Source: a virus. Taken from it: 37,264 bases of DNA. Below, in pieces: positions 30,288 through 37,264 of this stretch. Each line of letters opens with the position of its first letter. Position 1 is the first letter of the stretch. Below the pieces are notes generated by a model. It worked only from the letters and a program-made list of their open reading frames with translations. It was not told the origin of the DNA and did not search any database. Position numbers and translations under genes: made by a program. The stretch is from positions 1 through 37,264 of the IMG/VR virus record IMGVR_UViG_3300033145_001574. One strand, 5' to 3'.

Positions 30288-30578
30288 TTAATTTGCTTTT
30301 CTCGCTCTGCGTTTGACTATTTGACGATATGCTAATTCTGCTTCGATTATCTCAATTTGTAATTCATTCTCTGCCGCGCGTTCAGCAAGATTATAACCAC
30401 GAAGTGTAATTTCTCCAAGTTTTATCAATCTTATACAATTAGTTAAATCGTCTTTAGCTTCTTGTTTATCTTGAAGTAAAGCTTTTTTTGAGATATCTTC
30501 GTATAATCTGTTTTCTATAACTTTTTGATAGTGTTTAGGTAATTGACTAAACTTTTGTTGAAGTAGGATGTCCACCAT
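30288..30578 (-). CDS. Small helical early protein, unknown function
   Basis: A 96-residue helical, charged protein (LQQKFSQLPKHYQKVIENRL, AAENELQIEIIEAELAYRQI) ending with a basic tail (VKRRARKAN). AAAGGAG precedes ATG 30578, which lies inside the end of the previous gene (32-base overlap). No family recognised. The 92 bases after it contain no gene. Confidence 0.75.
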   Translation of the reverse strand: MVDILLQQKFSQLPKHYQKVIENRLYEDISKKALLQDKQEAKDDLTNCIRLIKLGEITLRGYNLAERAAENELQIEIIEAELAYRQIVKRRARKAN

Positions 30579-31122
30579 TGATTATCTCCTTTATTTGAAT
30601 AAGTTGTTGCTCAGTTAGTTTATCTAAATTAGCTATTCGTATACTTTTCACTAATCCAGTTTTTGCTTGCATACGTCGTAATTGTTTACGTGATTCATTT
30701 GTTAGTTGTCGTAAATATCGAAATTCTGTCTCATCTTTTGTGTGAATTTCACCAGATGAATCAAATTCCAAATCCAAAATATTTATATCGCGCACAGTAA
30801 TTGAACCATCTGCAGCAATTTTGTCCACAACAGATATAAAAGCGTAACTTTCAGTATTGTGTATACCTACCACAATTACGCCATCACCAACATCTAAATC
30901 TGCTAACCATCCTGATCGTTTATCTTTAGTCATTAATTCCTCACTATCTGTAATTGCTTGATATACTGCTTCATACGCACTATTATAAATAGCAGTAAAT
31001 TCAATGCTTGGATGTTTAATAAAAAGCTTAATTGCTTTTGTGACATTAGGCATATATTTCTCAACTCTAATATCACTAGACCACCAACTTTTAGTTAGTG
31101 TTTTTGTTATGGTTGATTTCAT
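30547..31122 (-). CDS. Early protein with SH3-like barrel segment, unknown function
   Basis: A 191-residue protein. The middle (about 75-115: LDVGDGVIVVGIHNTESYAF and ISVVDKIAADGSITVRD) looks like a small beta barrel, and the C-terminus is helical (NESRKQLRRMQAKTG, LTEQQLIQIKEII). The ribosome site (AGAGAAAAAAG) is weak; the gene overlaps the previous one by 32 bases, so coupling is likely. Family unknown. Confidence 0.75.
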   Translation of the reverse strand: MKSTITKTLTKSWWSSDIRVEKYMPNVTKAIKLFIKHPSIEFTAIYNSAYEAVYQAITDSEELMTKDKRSGWLADLDVGDGVIVVGIHNTESYAFISVVDKIAADGSITVRDINILDLEFDSSGEIHTKDETEFRYLRQLTNESRKQLRRMQAKTGLVKSIRIANLDKLTEQQLIQIKEIINGGHPTSTKV

Positions 31123-31579
31123 CTTTTTTCTCTTTCGAAAATTCTTTTGAAAGATTAGCCGAAATAGTACCGGATGGTCTAAGTTCTAGTTGAATAAATT
31201 CAGGAAGAGACCCGCCTTTTTTGAAAAGCGTTTTGATCATATCAGCAAACATAATCTCATCAACTTTCAAAACAATCGGCATATTAGCATGTATCCATTG
31301 TAAAGTTTTTTTGTCTAAACTATATTCAACTACGAGCTTTTCACGAATATTTGCACCAGGCCACGGATGTTTATTTTCTGTCAATAAAAATTGCTCTATA
31401 GTAGCAGTTCGAATCTCATTTTCCAAGCTCGTTACTACAGGTTTGAAATCACTCACAAATTTCAAAGCTTCTTGATAAAGTAAAGACTTTTTAGCTTCTA
31501 TCAATATTTTATTCATAGTCGCTTTATTTTGCGCTATTTGCAAACGCACATTCATGAGATCTTGCAATTTTTGACGCAT
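31091..31579 (-). CDS. Helical early protein, unknown function
   Basis: A 162-residue, mainly helical protein (MRQKLQDLMNVRLQIAQNKA, MNKILIEAKKSLLYQEAL) with a Lys-rich disordered C-terminus (KEFSKEKKDEINHNKN). AAAAGGAG precedes ATG 31579. Overlaps the next gene by 32 bases. No family is recognised; position just downstream of the primase-helicase suggests an early accessory protein. Confidence 0.72.
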   Translation of the reverse strand: MRQKLQDLMNVRLQIAQNKATMNKILIEAKKSLLYQEALKFVSDFKPVVTSLENEIRTATIEQFLLTENKHPWPGANIREKLVVEYSLDKKTLQWIHANMPIVLKVDEIMFADMIKTLFKKGGSLPEFIQLELRPSGTISANLSKEFSKEKKDEINHNKNTN

Positions 31580-31614
31580 GATTTTCTCCTTTTAACTAGT
31601 TATTAAATATCTTT

Positions 31615-31866
31615 TCAATTTATGTGATTTCGAATAATCGTATATATATCAAGGTTTTTCCCTTGCTGATAAGCACGTACTGCACCTACAACCATTGGAA
31701 AACCTTTTCGCAAACGTTCAGTATTAGTCGAATCTGCGTGCATACAAGTATCTATCAACAAACAAAAAAATGAACCTGGTCGTCGACAACCTGAGGAAGC
31801 ACCAACTATAAAACCAAGAACTGCTCTTTGAACATATTCTTTATCATCAAAAACTGATTTTGTCAT
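31615..31866 (-). CDS. Small early protein, unknown function
   Basis: An 83-residue protein. ATG 31866 is chosen because AGGAG lies five bases upstream; an upstream in-frame start at 31884 is inside the helicase gene. The sequence includes VQRAVLGFIVGASSGCRRPG and LRKGFPMVVGAVRAY. No family recognised. Confidence 0.7.
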   Translation of the reverse strand: MTKSVFDDKEYVQRAVLGFIVGASSGCRRPGSFFCLLIDTCMHADSTNTERLRKGFPMVVGAVRAYQQGKNLDIYTIIRNHIN

Positions 31867-31876
31867 TATTACTCCT

Positions 31877-34069
31877 TTAACCAATGTTATAGTTCAACGA
31901 AGCATTTTCTGTTAATCGAATTCCTCTCCAAACTCGAACTCCTCGTTCTTTTACTTCTGTATCAGGTCTACTAGCAGGTAATCCACGTTTTACTCGTACT
32001 CGACGTGTAAATTTATTAGCTGTAATCACATATCGAAAACCTTGGTCTCGAGACCATTGAACAAAAGTAGAATAAAGAATTTGTCGCGAAATTGACGATT
32101 GTCCTTCTTCAACACATTCGTCGAAAAATTGATTTATGACGTCTGAATCTGTGCGGTATTCTTTTGACGCAGCTACTACAGTTTGCGGATCTTGCAAACC
32201 ATTTTTATACCAATCTTGAAAACCTCTAACTGCCCAAGCCAATATTCCTTCAGCTTCACTTAGCAACAAGGCATCAATCTCACTGCGAGGTTTGCATTTT
32301 TCGACAGGAATAGGATGAATGAAAGGAATTAGTTTTACTCGTCTCCAAAAAGCGTCTCCCGTTCCTCGAACTGTAGGTTTATTGTTGGCTCTAATCCAAA
32401 TTTTGAATGTAGGTTTGAATGTAAATGGAGCCATATAAAGTTGTTTTGCTTGCAAAGTATCTCCACCAGTTAATTGTTTTATGAGCTCTTCATCAAATAC
32501 AGCTCCTTCTGCAATTTCATTTACACACATCATTCGAATTTTGTGTAATTGTGCTAATGACGAAAGAACATGGTTACTGCGATCTGGAGATGAGATCACT
32601 CGAGCATCTGTCATCAAAGCGTAATCTTCACCAAGAACTGATTGAATAGTTTCCATCATGGTAGATTTTCCATTGTTGCCATCTGGTCCCCAACAAATAA
32701 AGAAACATTGTTCATTGAGAACTCCAGATAACGAATATCCAATTGCGCGTTGAAAATATGCTATCAAATCAGCGTCACCGTTGAAAGCTAAATTTAGAGT
32801 TTCTAACCATGTTGGACATTTAGCTTCTGAATCGTAGTTATGCGGAATGAGTCGAGTTAGTAAATGGTCTTTATTGTGAGGCAATAATTCGTTAGTAATC
32901 AAATCCAACGTACCATTAACAAAGTTCAAAAGATATTCGGTTTTCGGACCATCTAAAATACGCGAATGTTTTACAATTGCATTAGACGTAGAATACTTGG
33001 AAACCTCAATCATTGCATTTATCCGCGACATATTATGAGATGAGATGGCCCATTGCAAAATACGAAATAGTGCCGCAGCTTCTGTGCGATCTCCGGTTTT
33101 TTTGAGTTTATCTAACATGCTAATTTTCAAGTGACTCATGGTTTCGACTGCTAAATCTTTCATAATGATTTGCTCTAAATCTATTCGCCATCGACGTTTG
33201 TCCCATACATGCCAACCAATCGATGGAACATAAATTGCTTGGTCAGGAAATTGATATAGCATACGTCGCGCATTTCCTACGTCAGATGGTTCAAAATCGT
33301 CTAATGGATTTGTCTTATTTTCGATAATATCCCAATACTTATAGGCGGATTCGACAGTTGCGGTAATTTCTTCTTTGGTCATATCAGGTTCATCGGTTGT
33401 TTTACACCATATCATCATTGTATGAATTGTGAATTCAATGGCTGTGTTTTCTTTGGCAAGTTGAAGAGCTTTATAATAAATCTGGTTATTGCGTGTACCT
33501 TCTACCATTTTTTCGCCGATAGCAGCTTTTTTAGAACCACTAGCTTTTGAAGTAATAAGCGTAAGTAACCATTTAGGAGCTACAGCAATAGGAATTTCTA
33601 AAATTGACTTATTCTTTTCCCATTCATACGCTTTTCCTGATGGATGAATTGATGGTGGAATAACTACTTGTCCACCGTCACCTCTTATATCGATACCTTT
33701 TCCAATTTTACTCGCGCTATTTCGAATAGTTTTCCTAGACGGGTACACGAAATAATAATGAAGACCACCTCCACCAGTGATTACCACAGGAGTATCGGGA
33801 ATTTGATGGTCAGCAAGGAGCGCTGCCCACGATTCGATTCCGCCATTTTTAGCATCTATATCGACCACGAAAATTTTACTCTTTTTGCCAGTTACTATTC
33901 CCCAATTACAATCTGGATATTTGGAACTCCAGTCTTTGATTATTGAAAGATTTGTGCTCGCATTATTTTGCCATTGTTGAATGATTGGAATTTTATTGTG
34001 TGATTGTAAGGGGTGAATACATAACCCACGTTGAGCTAAAAGAGTGAGTTGGTCGATAACAGAAGGCAT
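31877..34069 (-). CDS. Primase-polymerase / SF3 helicase (D5-type) fusion
   Basis: A 730-residue replication protein. Residues 1-170 are an AEP prim-pol domain: KIFVVDIDAKNGG (catalytic Asp70, Asp72), ITGGGGLHYYF (His104) and KGIDIRGDGGQVV. A linker (170-260) and a D5-N-like region follow. The SF3 helicase has Walker A GPDGNNGKST (461-470), Walker B IRMMCVNEIAEG (511-522) and sensor segment KIWIRANNKPTV (556-567). The C-terminal about 100 residues are winged-helix-like. It would load at the origin, unwind and prime. First gene after the early promoter, with GAGGAG before ATG 34069. Confidence 0.95.
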   Translation of the reverse strand: MPSVIDQLTLLAQRGLCIHPLQSHNKIPIIQQWQNNASTNLSIIKDWSSKYPDCNWGIVTGKKSKIFVVDIDAKNGGIESWAALLADHQIPDTPVVITGGGGLHYYFVYPSRKTIRNSASKIGKGIDIRGDGGQVVIPPSIHPSGKAYEWEKNKSILEIPIAVAPKWLLTLITSKASGSKKAAIGEKMVEGTRNNQIYYKALQLAKENTAIEFTIHTMMIWCKTTDEPDMTKEEITATVESAYKYWDIIENKTNPLDDFEPSDVGNARRMLYQFPDQAIYVPSIGWHVWDKRRWRIDLEQIIMKDLAVETMSHLKISMLDKLKKTGDRTEAAALFRILQWAISSHNMSRINAMIEVSKYSTSNAIVKHSRILDGPKTEYLLNFVNGTLDLITNELLPHNKDHLLTRLIPHNYDSEAKCPTWLETLNLAFNGDADLIAYFQRAIGYSLSGVLNEQCFFICWGPDGNNGKSTMMETIQSVLGEDYALMTDARVISSPDRSNHVLSSLAQLHKIRMMCVNEIAEGAVFDEELIKQLTGGDTLQAKQLYMAPFTFKPTFKIWIRANNKPTVRGTGDAFWRRVKLIPFIHPIPVEKCKPRSEIDALLLSEAEGILAWAVRGFQDWYKNGLQDPQTVVAASKEYRTDSDVINQFFDECVEEGQSSISRQILYSTFVQWSRDQGFRYVITANKFTRRVRVKRGLPASRPDTEVKERGVRVWRGIRLTENASLNYNIG

Positions 34070-34101
34070 AGATTTCTCCTCTAAATAGATTTGATATACC
34101 C

Positions 34102-34131
34102 ATTATAACACATAAAAGGCGCTCTTACCAA
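34102..34131 (-). promoter_or_regulatory. Early operon promoter
   Basis: On the minus strand: TTGGTA (34131-34126), spacer of 18 bases, TATAAT (34107-34102) with an extended TG three bases before it. It lies 33 bases upstream of the helicase start and would drive the long minus-strand early operon. Confidence 0.75.
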
Positions 34132-34219
34132 CGACCTTTGCGATTAGTTTTTCGAGATGTGACCAAATAGGTTAGTGAAAATTAAGCGCTTATACTGTGG
34201 GAAAACGCATTTGATCAAA

Positions 34220-34321
34220 AAAAGACACATTTGTCACATTTCGCTCCCCAGGTATTACTTCTATCGGAGATTGGCTAGAAAAGTATTACCCCAGGGCCCA
34301 TATGTGACAAATGTGTCTTTT
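34220..34321. repeat. 20-bp perfect inverted repeat in divergent control region
   Basis: AAAAGACACATTTGTCACAT (34220-34239) and its exact reverse complement (34302-34321) flank a 62-base spacer. Each arm contains a near-palindrome GACACATTTGTC that could be a dimeric operator. A partial third site (ATGTGACCAAAT, about 34153-34164) is upstream. Inside, GTATTAC and CCCCAGG each occur twice. Candidate roles: paired operator for DNA looping between the two divergent promoters, or replication origin. No gene is convincing in 34070-34460. Confidence 0.75.
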
Positions 34322-34370
34322 ATCCGTGTGCTAAATGGCCGAAACTTTAGACCAATGAATTACGTAGTGA

Positions 34371-34399
34371 TTGAAATTAAGCGAAATATGTGATATAAT
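34371..34399 (+). promoter_or_regulatory. Promoter for terminase/portal and late genes
   Basis: TTGAAA (34371-34376), 17-base spacer, TATAAT (34394-34399) with extended TG (TGATATAAT). It is about 60 bases before the terminase start and close to a consensus housekeeping promoter. Confidence 0.82.
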
Positions 34400-34460
34400 T
34401 TCAATAGGATAATTACGCAGTGAGCGAACAGTGGATTTCACTACGCTTGATAGGATGGTG

Positions 34461-36044
34461 ATGGTAAAAAAGACAATTCCACCGGGATTAGTTCCTTTCA
34501 CAAAAAATGATCCAATTACTGGAAAGAAAGATCCCCGCATAAATCGAAAAGGTCGGCCGAAGTCTTTCAAAATGCTTCGAGAGTTGGCCAAACAAATAGC
34601 CCACGAAAAAGCTATCGATAAAAATGATGTTGAGCTTGTGGTTAATGGTCATTTGGTTACGGCAGTAGAACGCATTGTGCGGAATTGGGCGAGTAGTACC
34701 GATAAGCAAAAGCAACAAGCTTTTATAGAATTAGCATACGGTAAAACACCATTAGCTAAAGATCCTGCAAAATCAACAGGAGAATACGATTGGTTAGATG
34801 AACTAATTATGCGGTTACCTGCCGATTCCATTTCGCCTTCATTTGCTAAAGTTTATCGAGATATTGTAGACCATGGTCACACAGAATATTTATTTTACGG
34901 TGGTCGAGGTTCGACGAAATCTTCATTTGTTAGTTTAGTGATTGTCTCTACATTAATGAATGCACCTGACCAGCACGCAGTAGTCATTCGAAAAGTTGGC
35001 GCAACTCTTCGAAACTCAGCATATGCTCAAGTTGAATGGGCGATTCACGAATTAGGAGTAGAGAAATTATTCAAATGCATCAAAAATCCACTAGAAATTA
35101 CATATAAACCAACTAAACAGAAAATATATTTTAGAGGGGCTGATGATCCAGGTAAACTGAAATCTATCAAAACCTCTTTCGGATATATTAGTATGCTATG
35201 GTTCGAGGAATTAGATCAGTTTGCTGGTCCACGCGAAATTCGAGTTATTGAGCAATCGGTGATTCGTGGTGGTGACACAGCTTACATTTTCAAATCGTTT
35301 AACCCACCGCAAACAGCTAATAATTGGGCAAACAAATACACAAAAATACCTAAAGATTCACAATATCAACATTTCTCAAATTATTTACAAGTTCCAGTTG
35401 AGTGGTTGGGTCAAGTATTTTTGGATGAAGCTGCTCATTTGAAATCTGTAAATCCAGCTGCGTATGATCACGAATATGGTGGAATCGCAAATGCGACGGG
35501 TGGTTTAGTATTCAATAATGTAAAAATTAGAAAAATTACTGATGAAGAAATTGAAACATTTGACACTAACTTATTTGGTTTAGATTGGGGCTATTATCCA
35601 GATCCTGCTCACTATGTCCGAATGTATTTCAATCCTGCGAAATTAACTCTGTACATATTTGACGAGTATCGCGCGTGGAAAATGGGTAATGAAGCATTAT
35701 ACGATAAATTAGTAGAAAAAGGACTCACACCTGCAAATGTAATAATAGCAGATAGTGCGGAACCTAAAAGTATTGCAGATTTTCGAGCATATGGAGCTTC
35801 TTGTCGAGGCGCAGAAAAAGGACCTGGTTCAGTAAATTATTCGATGAAATGGCTTCAAACAATTACTATGGTTATTGACAATGAGCGTGCGCCATATACA
35901 GCAGATGAAGTTTTAGCTTATGAATTAGAACGAACAAAAGACGGCGATATAATTAGTGGATATCCTGACAAAGATAATCATGCAATAGCAGCAATTCGAT
36001 ATGGAACTAATCTTATTTGGCGTCGACGAGGTAAAGGCAAATAA
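34461..36044 (+). CDS. terL: Terminase large subunit with N-terminal small-terminase-like domain
   Basis: A 527-residue protein. Residues 1-100 (ITGKKDPRINRKGRPKSFKM, ELVVNGHLVTAVERIVRNWA) resemble DUF5681/small terminase DNA-binding domains. The ATPase follows: FYGGRGSTKSSF (Walker A about 147-155) and YISMLWFEELDQF (Walker B about 245-250). The nuclease part has LFGLDWGYYPDPAHY and NVIIADSAEPKSIADF, with candidate metal-binding Asp residues. ATG 34461 is preferred (AGGA five bases upstream); in-frame GTG 34431 and ATG 34455 are alternatives. It would cut and package DNA. No separate small terminase gene is visible. Confidence 0.92.
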   Translation: MVKKTIPPGLVPFTKNDPITGKKDPRINRKGRPKSFKMLRELAKQIAHEKAIDKNDVELVVNGHLVTAVERIVRNWASSTDKQKQQAFIELAYGKTPLAKDPAKSTGEYDWLDELIMRLPADSISPSFAKVYRDIVDHGHTEYLFYGGRGSTKSSFVSLVIVSTLMNAPDQHAVVIRKVGATLRNSAYAQVEWAIHELGVEKLFKCIKNPLEITYKPTKQKIYFRGADDPGKLKSIKTSFGYISMLWFEELDQFAGPREIRVIEQSVIRGGDTAYIFKSFNPPQTANNWANKYTKIPKDSQYQHFSNYLQVPVEWLGQVFLDEAAHLKSVNPAAYDHEYGGIANATGGLVFNNVKIRKITDEEIETFDTNLFGLDWGYYPDPAHYVRMYFNPAKLTLYIFDEYRAWKMGNEALYDKLVEKGLTPANVIIADSAEPKSIADFRAYGASCRGAEKGPGSVNYSMKWLQTITMVIDNERAPYTADEVLAYELERTKDGDIISGYPDKDNHAIAAIRYGTNLIWRRRGKGK

Positions 36045-37264
36045 ATGTTTCAGCGAATATTGGAGTGGTTACGAGGAGTAATAGATAACATGATAAGCAA
36101 ATCAAATTTGTCAAAAATTTTGAAGGTAGATTTAGCGATATCGGATACGATGGCCACAGCTCTTTTAAAGTGGTGTGATATATATCAGAATAAAGCATCG
36201 TGGTTAACGGATGATATTAAATCTATGAATCTAGCTGCCGCTATTTCTAGTGAATTAGCTCGTGCAGTTACTATTGAAATGCGAGTAGATATTACTGGAT
36301 CCGCACGCGCGGATTTTTTAGCTGAACAATTTGGATGGGTTCAGTTAAAACTTCGGCAAGCAGTTGAATACGGAGCAGCTAAAGGTGGACTAATGTTCAA
36401 GCCATATTTAGATAAAAAACAGATTGTTGTGGAGTGTATTCAAGCTGATCGATTTTATCCTATTAAAGTAAACAGTCGAGGAGAAATTATTTCTTGCGTT
36501 TTTATTGACCAAACTCAAATCAAAGCAAAATATTACACGCGACTGGAAATTCACACAATGATATCTAAAGGTTGTGAGATACGCAATTTAGCATATGTGA
36601 GTAGTAGCAAATCCAGTATAGGTCGGCCAGTTCCACTGACTACGGTTCCTAAATGGAAAGATATCAAATCGAAAGCTTTAATTACTAATATCGACAAACC
36701 ATTATTTGCATATTTCAAAATGCCTATGGCAAATAATATTGATACTACGTCAACTTTAGGTGTGTCATGTTTTGTTCGTGCTATAGACTTAATAGAACAA
36801 GCTGATATTCAGTGGTCAAATCTATTATGGGAATTCGAGAGCGGACAACGCGCTTTGTATGTCGATTTACTAGCTTTTGGTCGAGATTCTAGTGGTAAAC
36901 CTATACTTTCTAATAAACGATTATACCGGTCATTAGATGTAGCCGGTGCTGACGATGCTTTATTTAAAGACTGGTCACCTACGTTCCGCGAAGAGAGTAT
37001 TTTGAATGGATTAGACTCTATTCTAAAACGAGTTGAGTTTGCTTGTGGATTAGCATATGGTACTTTGAGTGATCCGAATATCGTAGCAAAAACTGCTACA
37101 GAAATCAAGATCTCAAAACAACGCACATATGCTACTATTACTGATACTCAAAAAGCTTTGCAGAAAGCTTTAGAACAATTAATTTGGGCTATGGATATTT
37201 GGACAACTATACATAAATTAGCTAGTTCAGGCGATTACGATATTTCGTTTGAGTTTGATGATTC
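36045..37264 (+). CDS. Portal protein (3' partial)
   Basis: The frame starts at ATG 36045 directly after the terminase stop, with AAAGG about seven bases upstream, and stays open to the right edge (at least 406 codons). The sequence has the pattern of SPP1/A118-type portals: an N-terminal amphipathic helix, RQAVEYGAAKGGLMFKPYLD, VECIQADRFYPIKVNSRGEI, and the late conserved LKRVEFACGLAYGTLSDPN then KTATEIKISKQRTYATIT. These portals form the 12-mer ring for DNA passage. The missing end probably covers tens to about a hundred residues. Confidence 0.92.
   Translation, partial: MFQRILEWLRGVIDNMISKSNLSKILKVDLAISDTMATALLKWCDIYQNKASWLTDDIKSMNLAAAISSELARAVTIEMRVDITGSARADFLAEQFGWVQLKLRQAVEYGAAKGGLMFKPYLDKKQIVVECIQADRFYPIKVNSRGEIISCVFIDQTQIKAKYYTRLEIHTMISKGCEIRNLAYVSSSKSSIGRPVPLTTVPKWKDIKSKALITNIDKPLFAYFKMPMANNIDTTSTLGVSCFVRAIDLIEQADIQWSNLLWEFESGQRALYVDLLAFGRDSSGKPILSNKRLYRSLDVAGADDALFKDWSPTFREESILNGLDSILKRVEFACGLAYGTLSDPNIVAKTATEIKISKQRTYATITDTQKALQKALEQLIWAMDIWTTIHKLASSGDYDISFEFDD

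Noticed and set aside
34175-34393. A 72-codon plus-strand frame in the control region
   Set aside because: It starts at GTG without a ribosome site, runs through both arms of the inverted repeat and overlaps the late promoter; composition is not protein-like.
1-37264. Window as a complete circularised genome
   Set aside because: Joining right to left edge gives an in-frame TGA just before the left-edge gene and no start codon for it, and the portal frame does not end convincingly; sequence is missing.
1-37264. Prophage or temperate lifestyle
   Set aside because: No integrase, attachment-site-like repeat, CI/Cro-type repressor pair or partition gene is visible, though the missing segment is unseen.

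Overview
The window is most of the genome of a tailed, siphovirus-like bacteriophage, probably virulent. I see no integrase, excisionase, lysogeny repressor, plasmid, host gene, tRNA or CRISPR array. AT-rich DNA, an AGGAG ribosome-binding site before most genes, GP20-type scaffold and Gp15-type tail proteins, a GH25 lysozyme and an XhlA-like lysis protein suggest a low-GC Gram-positive (Bacillota-like) host. That is inference; the host is not identified. The window cuts two genes: a portal gene runs off the right edge and a small head-region gene runs in from the left. Joining the two edges gives no start codon for the left-edge gene, so some sequence is missing between them.

Layout. A plus-strand late block covers 1-19279: head-proximal accessory proteins (1-1897), a MuF protein fused to a kinase-like domain (2001-3845), scaffold and capsid (4188-5642), a putative decoration protein, a four-gene sugar-modification cassette (6124-8907), head-tail connectors (8910-10490), tail tube, chaperones and tape measure (10503-13796), tail tip and fibres with a membrane-anchored metallopeptidase between two fibres (13793-17690), and lysis genes (17703-19279). 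A strong terminator at 19298-19332 closes the block. A minus-strand early block runs from 34069 down to 19477: primase-polymerase/helicase, unknown genes, DUF932, an FkbM methyltransferase, a glycosyltransferase, a nucleotide kinase fusion, a ThyA-family enzyme with dCMP-hydroxymethylase features, DNA polymerase A, a MazG-like enzyme, a DNA methyltransferase and several small genes. A divergent control region (34070-34460) with two good promoters and a 20-bp inverted repeat separates the early block from terminase and portal, which lead back into the late block.

The most striking signals are these. (1) Two consecutive early-gene junctions carry complete type II hammerhead self-cleaving ribozymes on the minus strand, with compensatory changes in stem I. 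A third adjacent junction carries a variant with a broken core base. (2) Three proteins between portal and MuF share an N-terminal GNPYHxPAGSxxGGQF tag on different enzyme-like bodies (two GNAT-like, one cysteine-peptidase-like), next to the MuF-kinase fusion. This looks like a set of virion-associated effectors. (3) Two separate groups of sugar/nucleotide modification genes imply decorated virions and possibly glycosylated hydroxymethylcytosine DNA.
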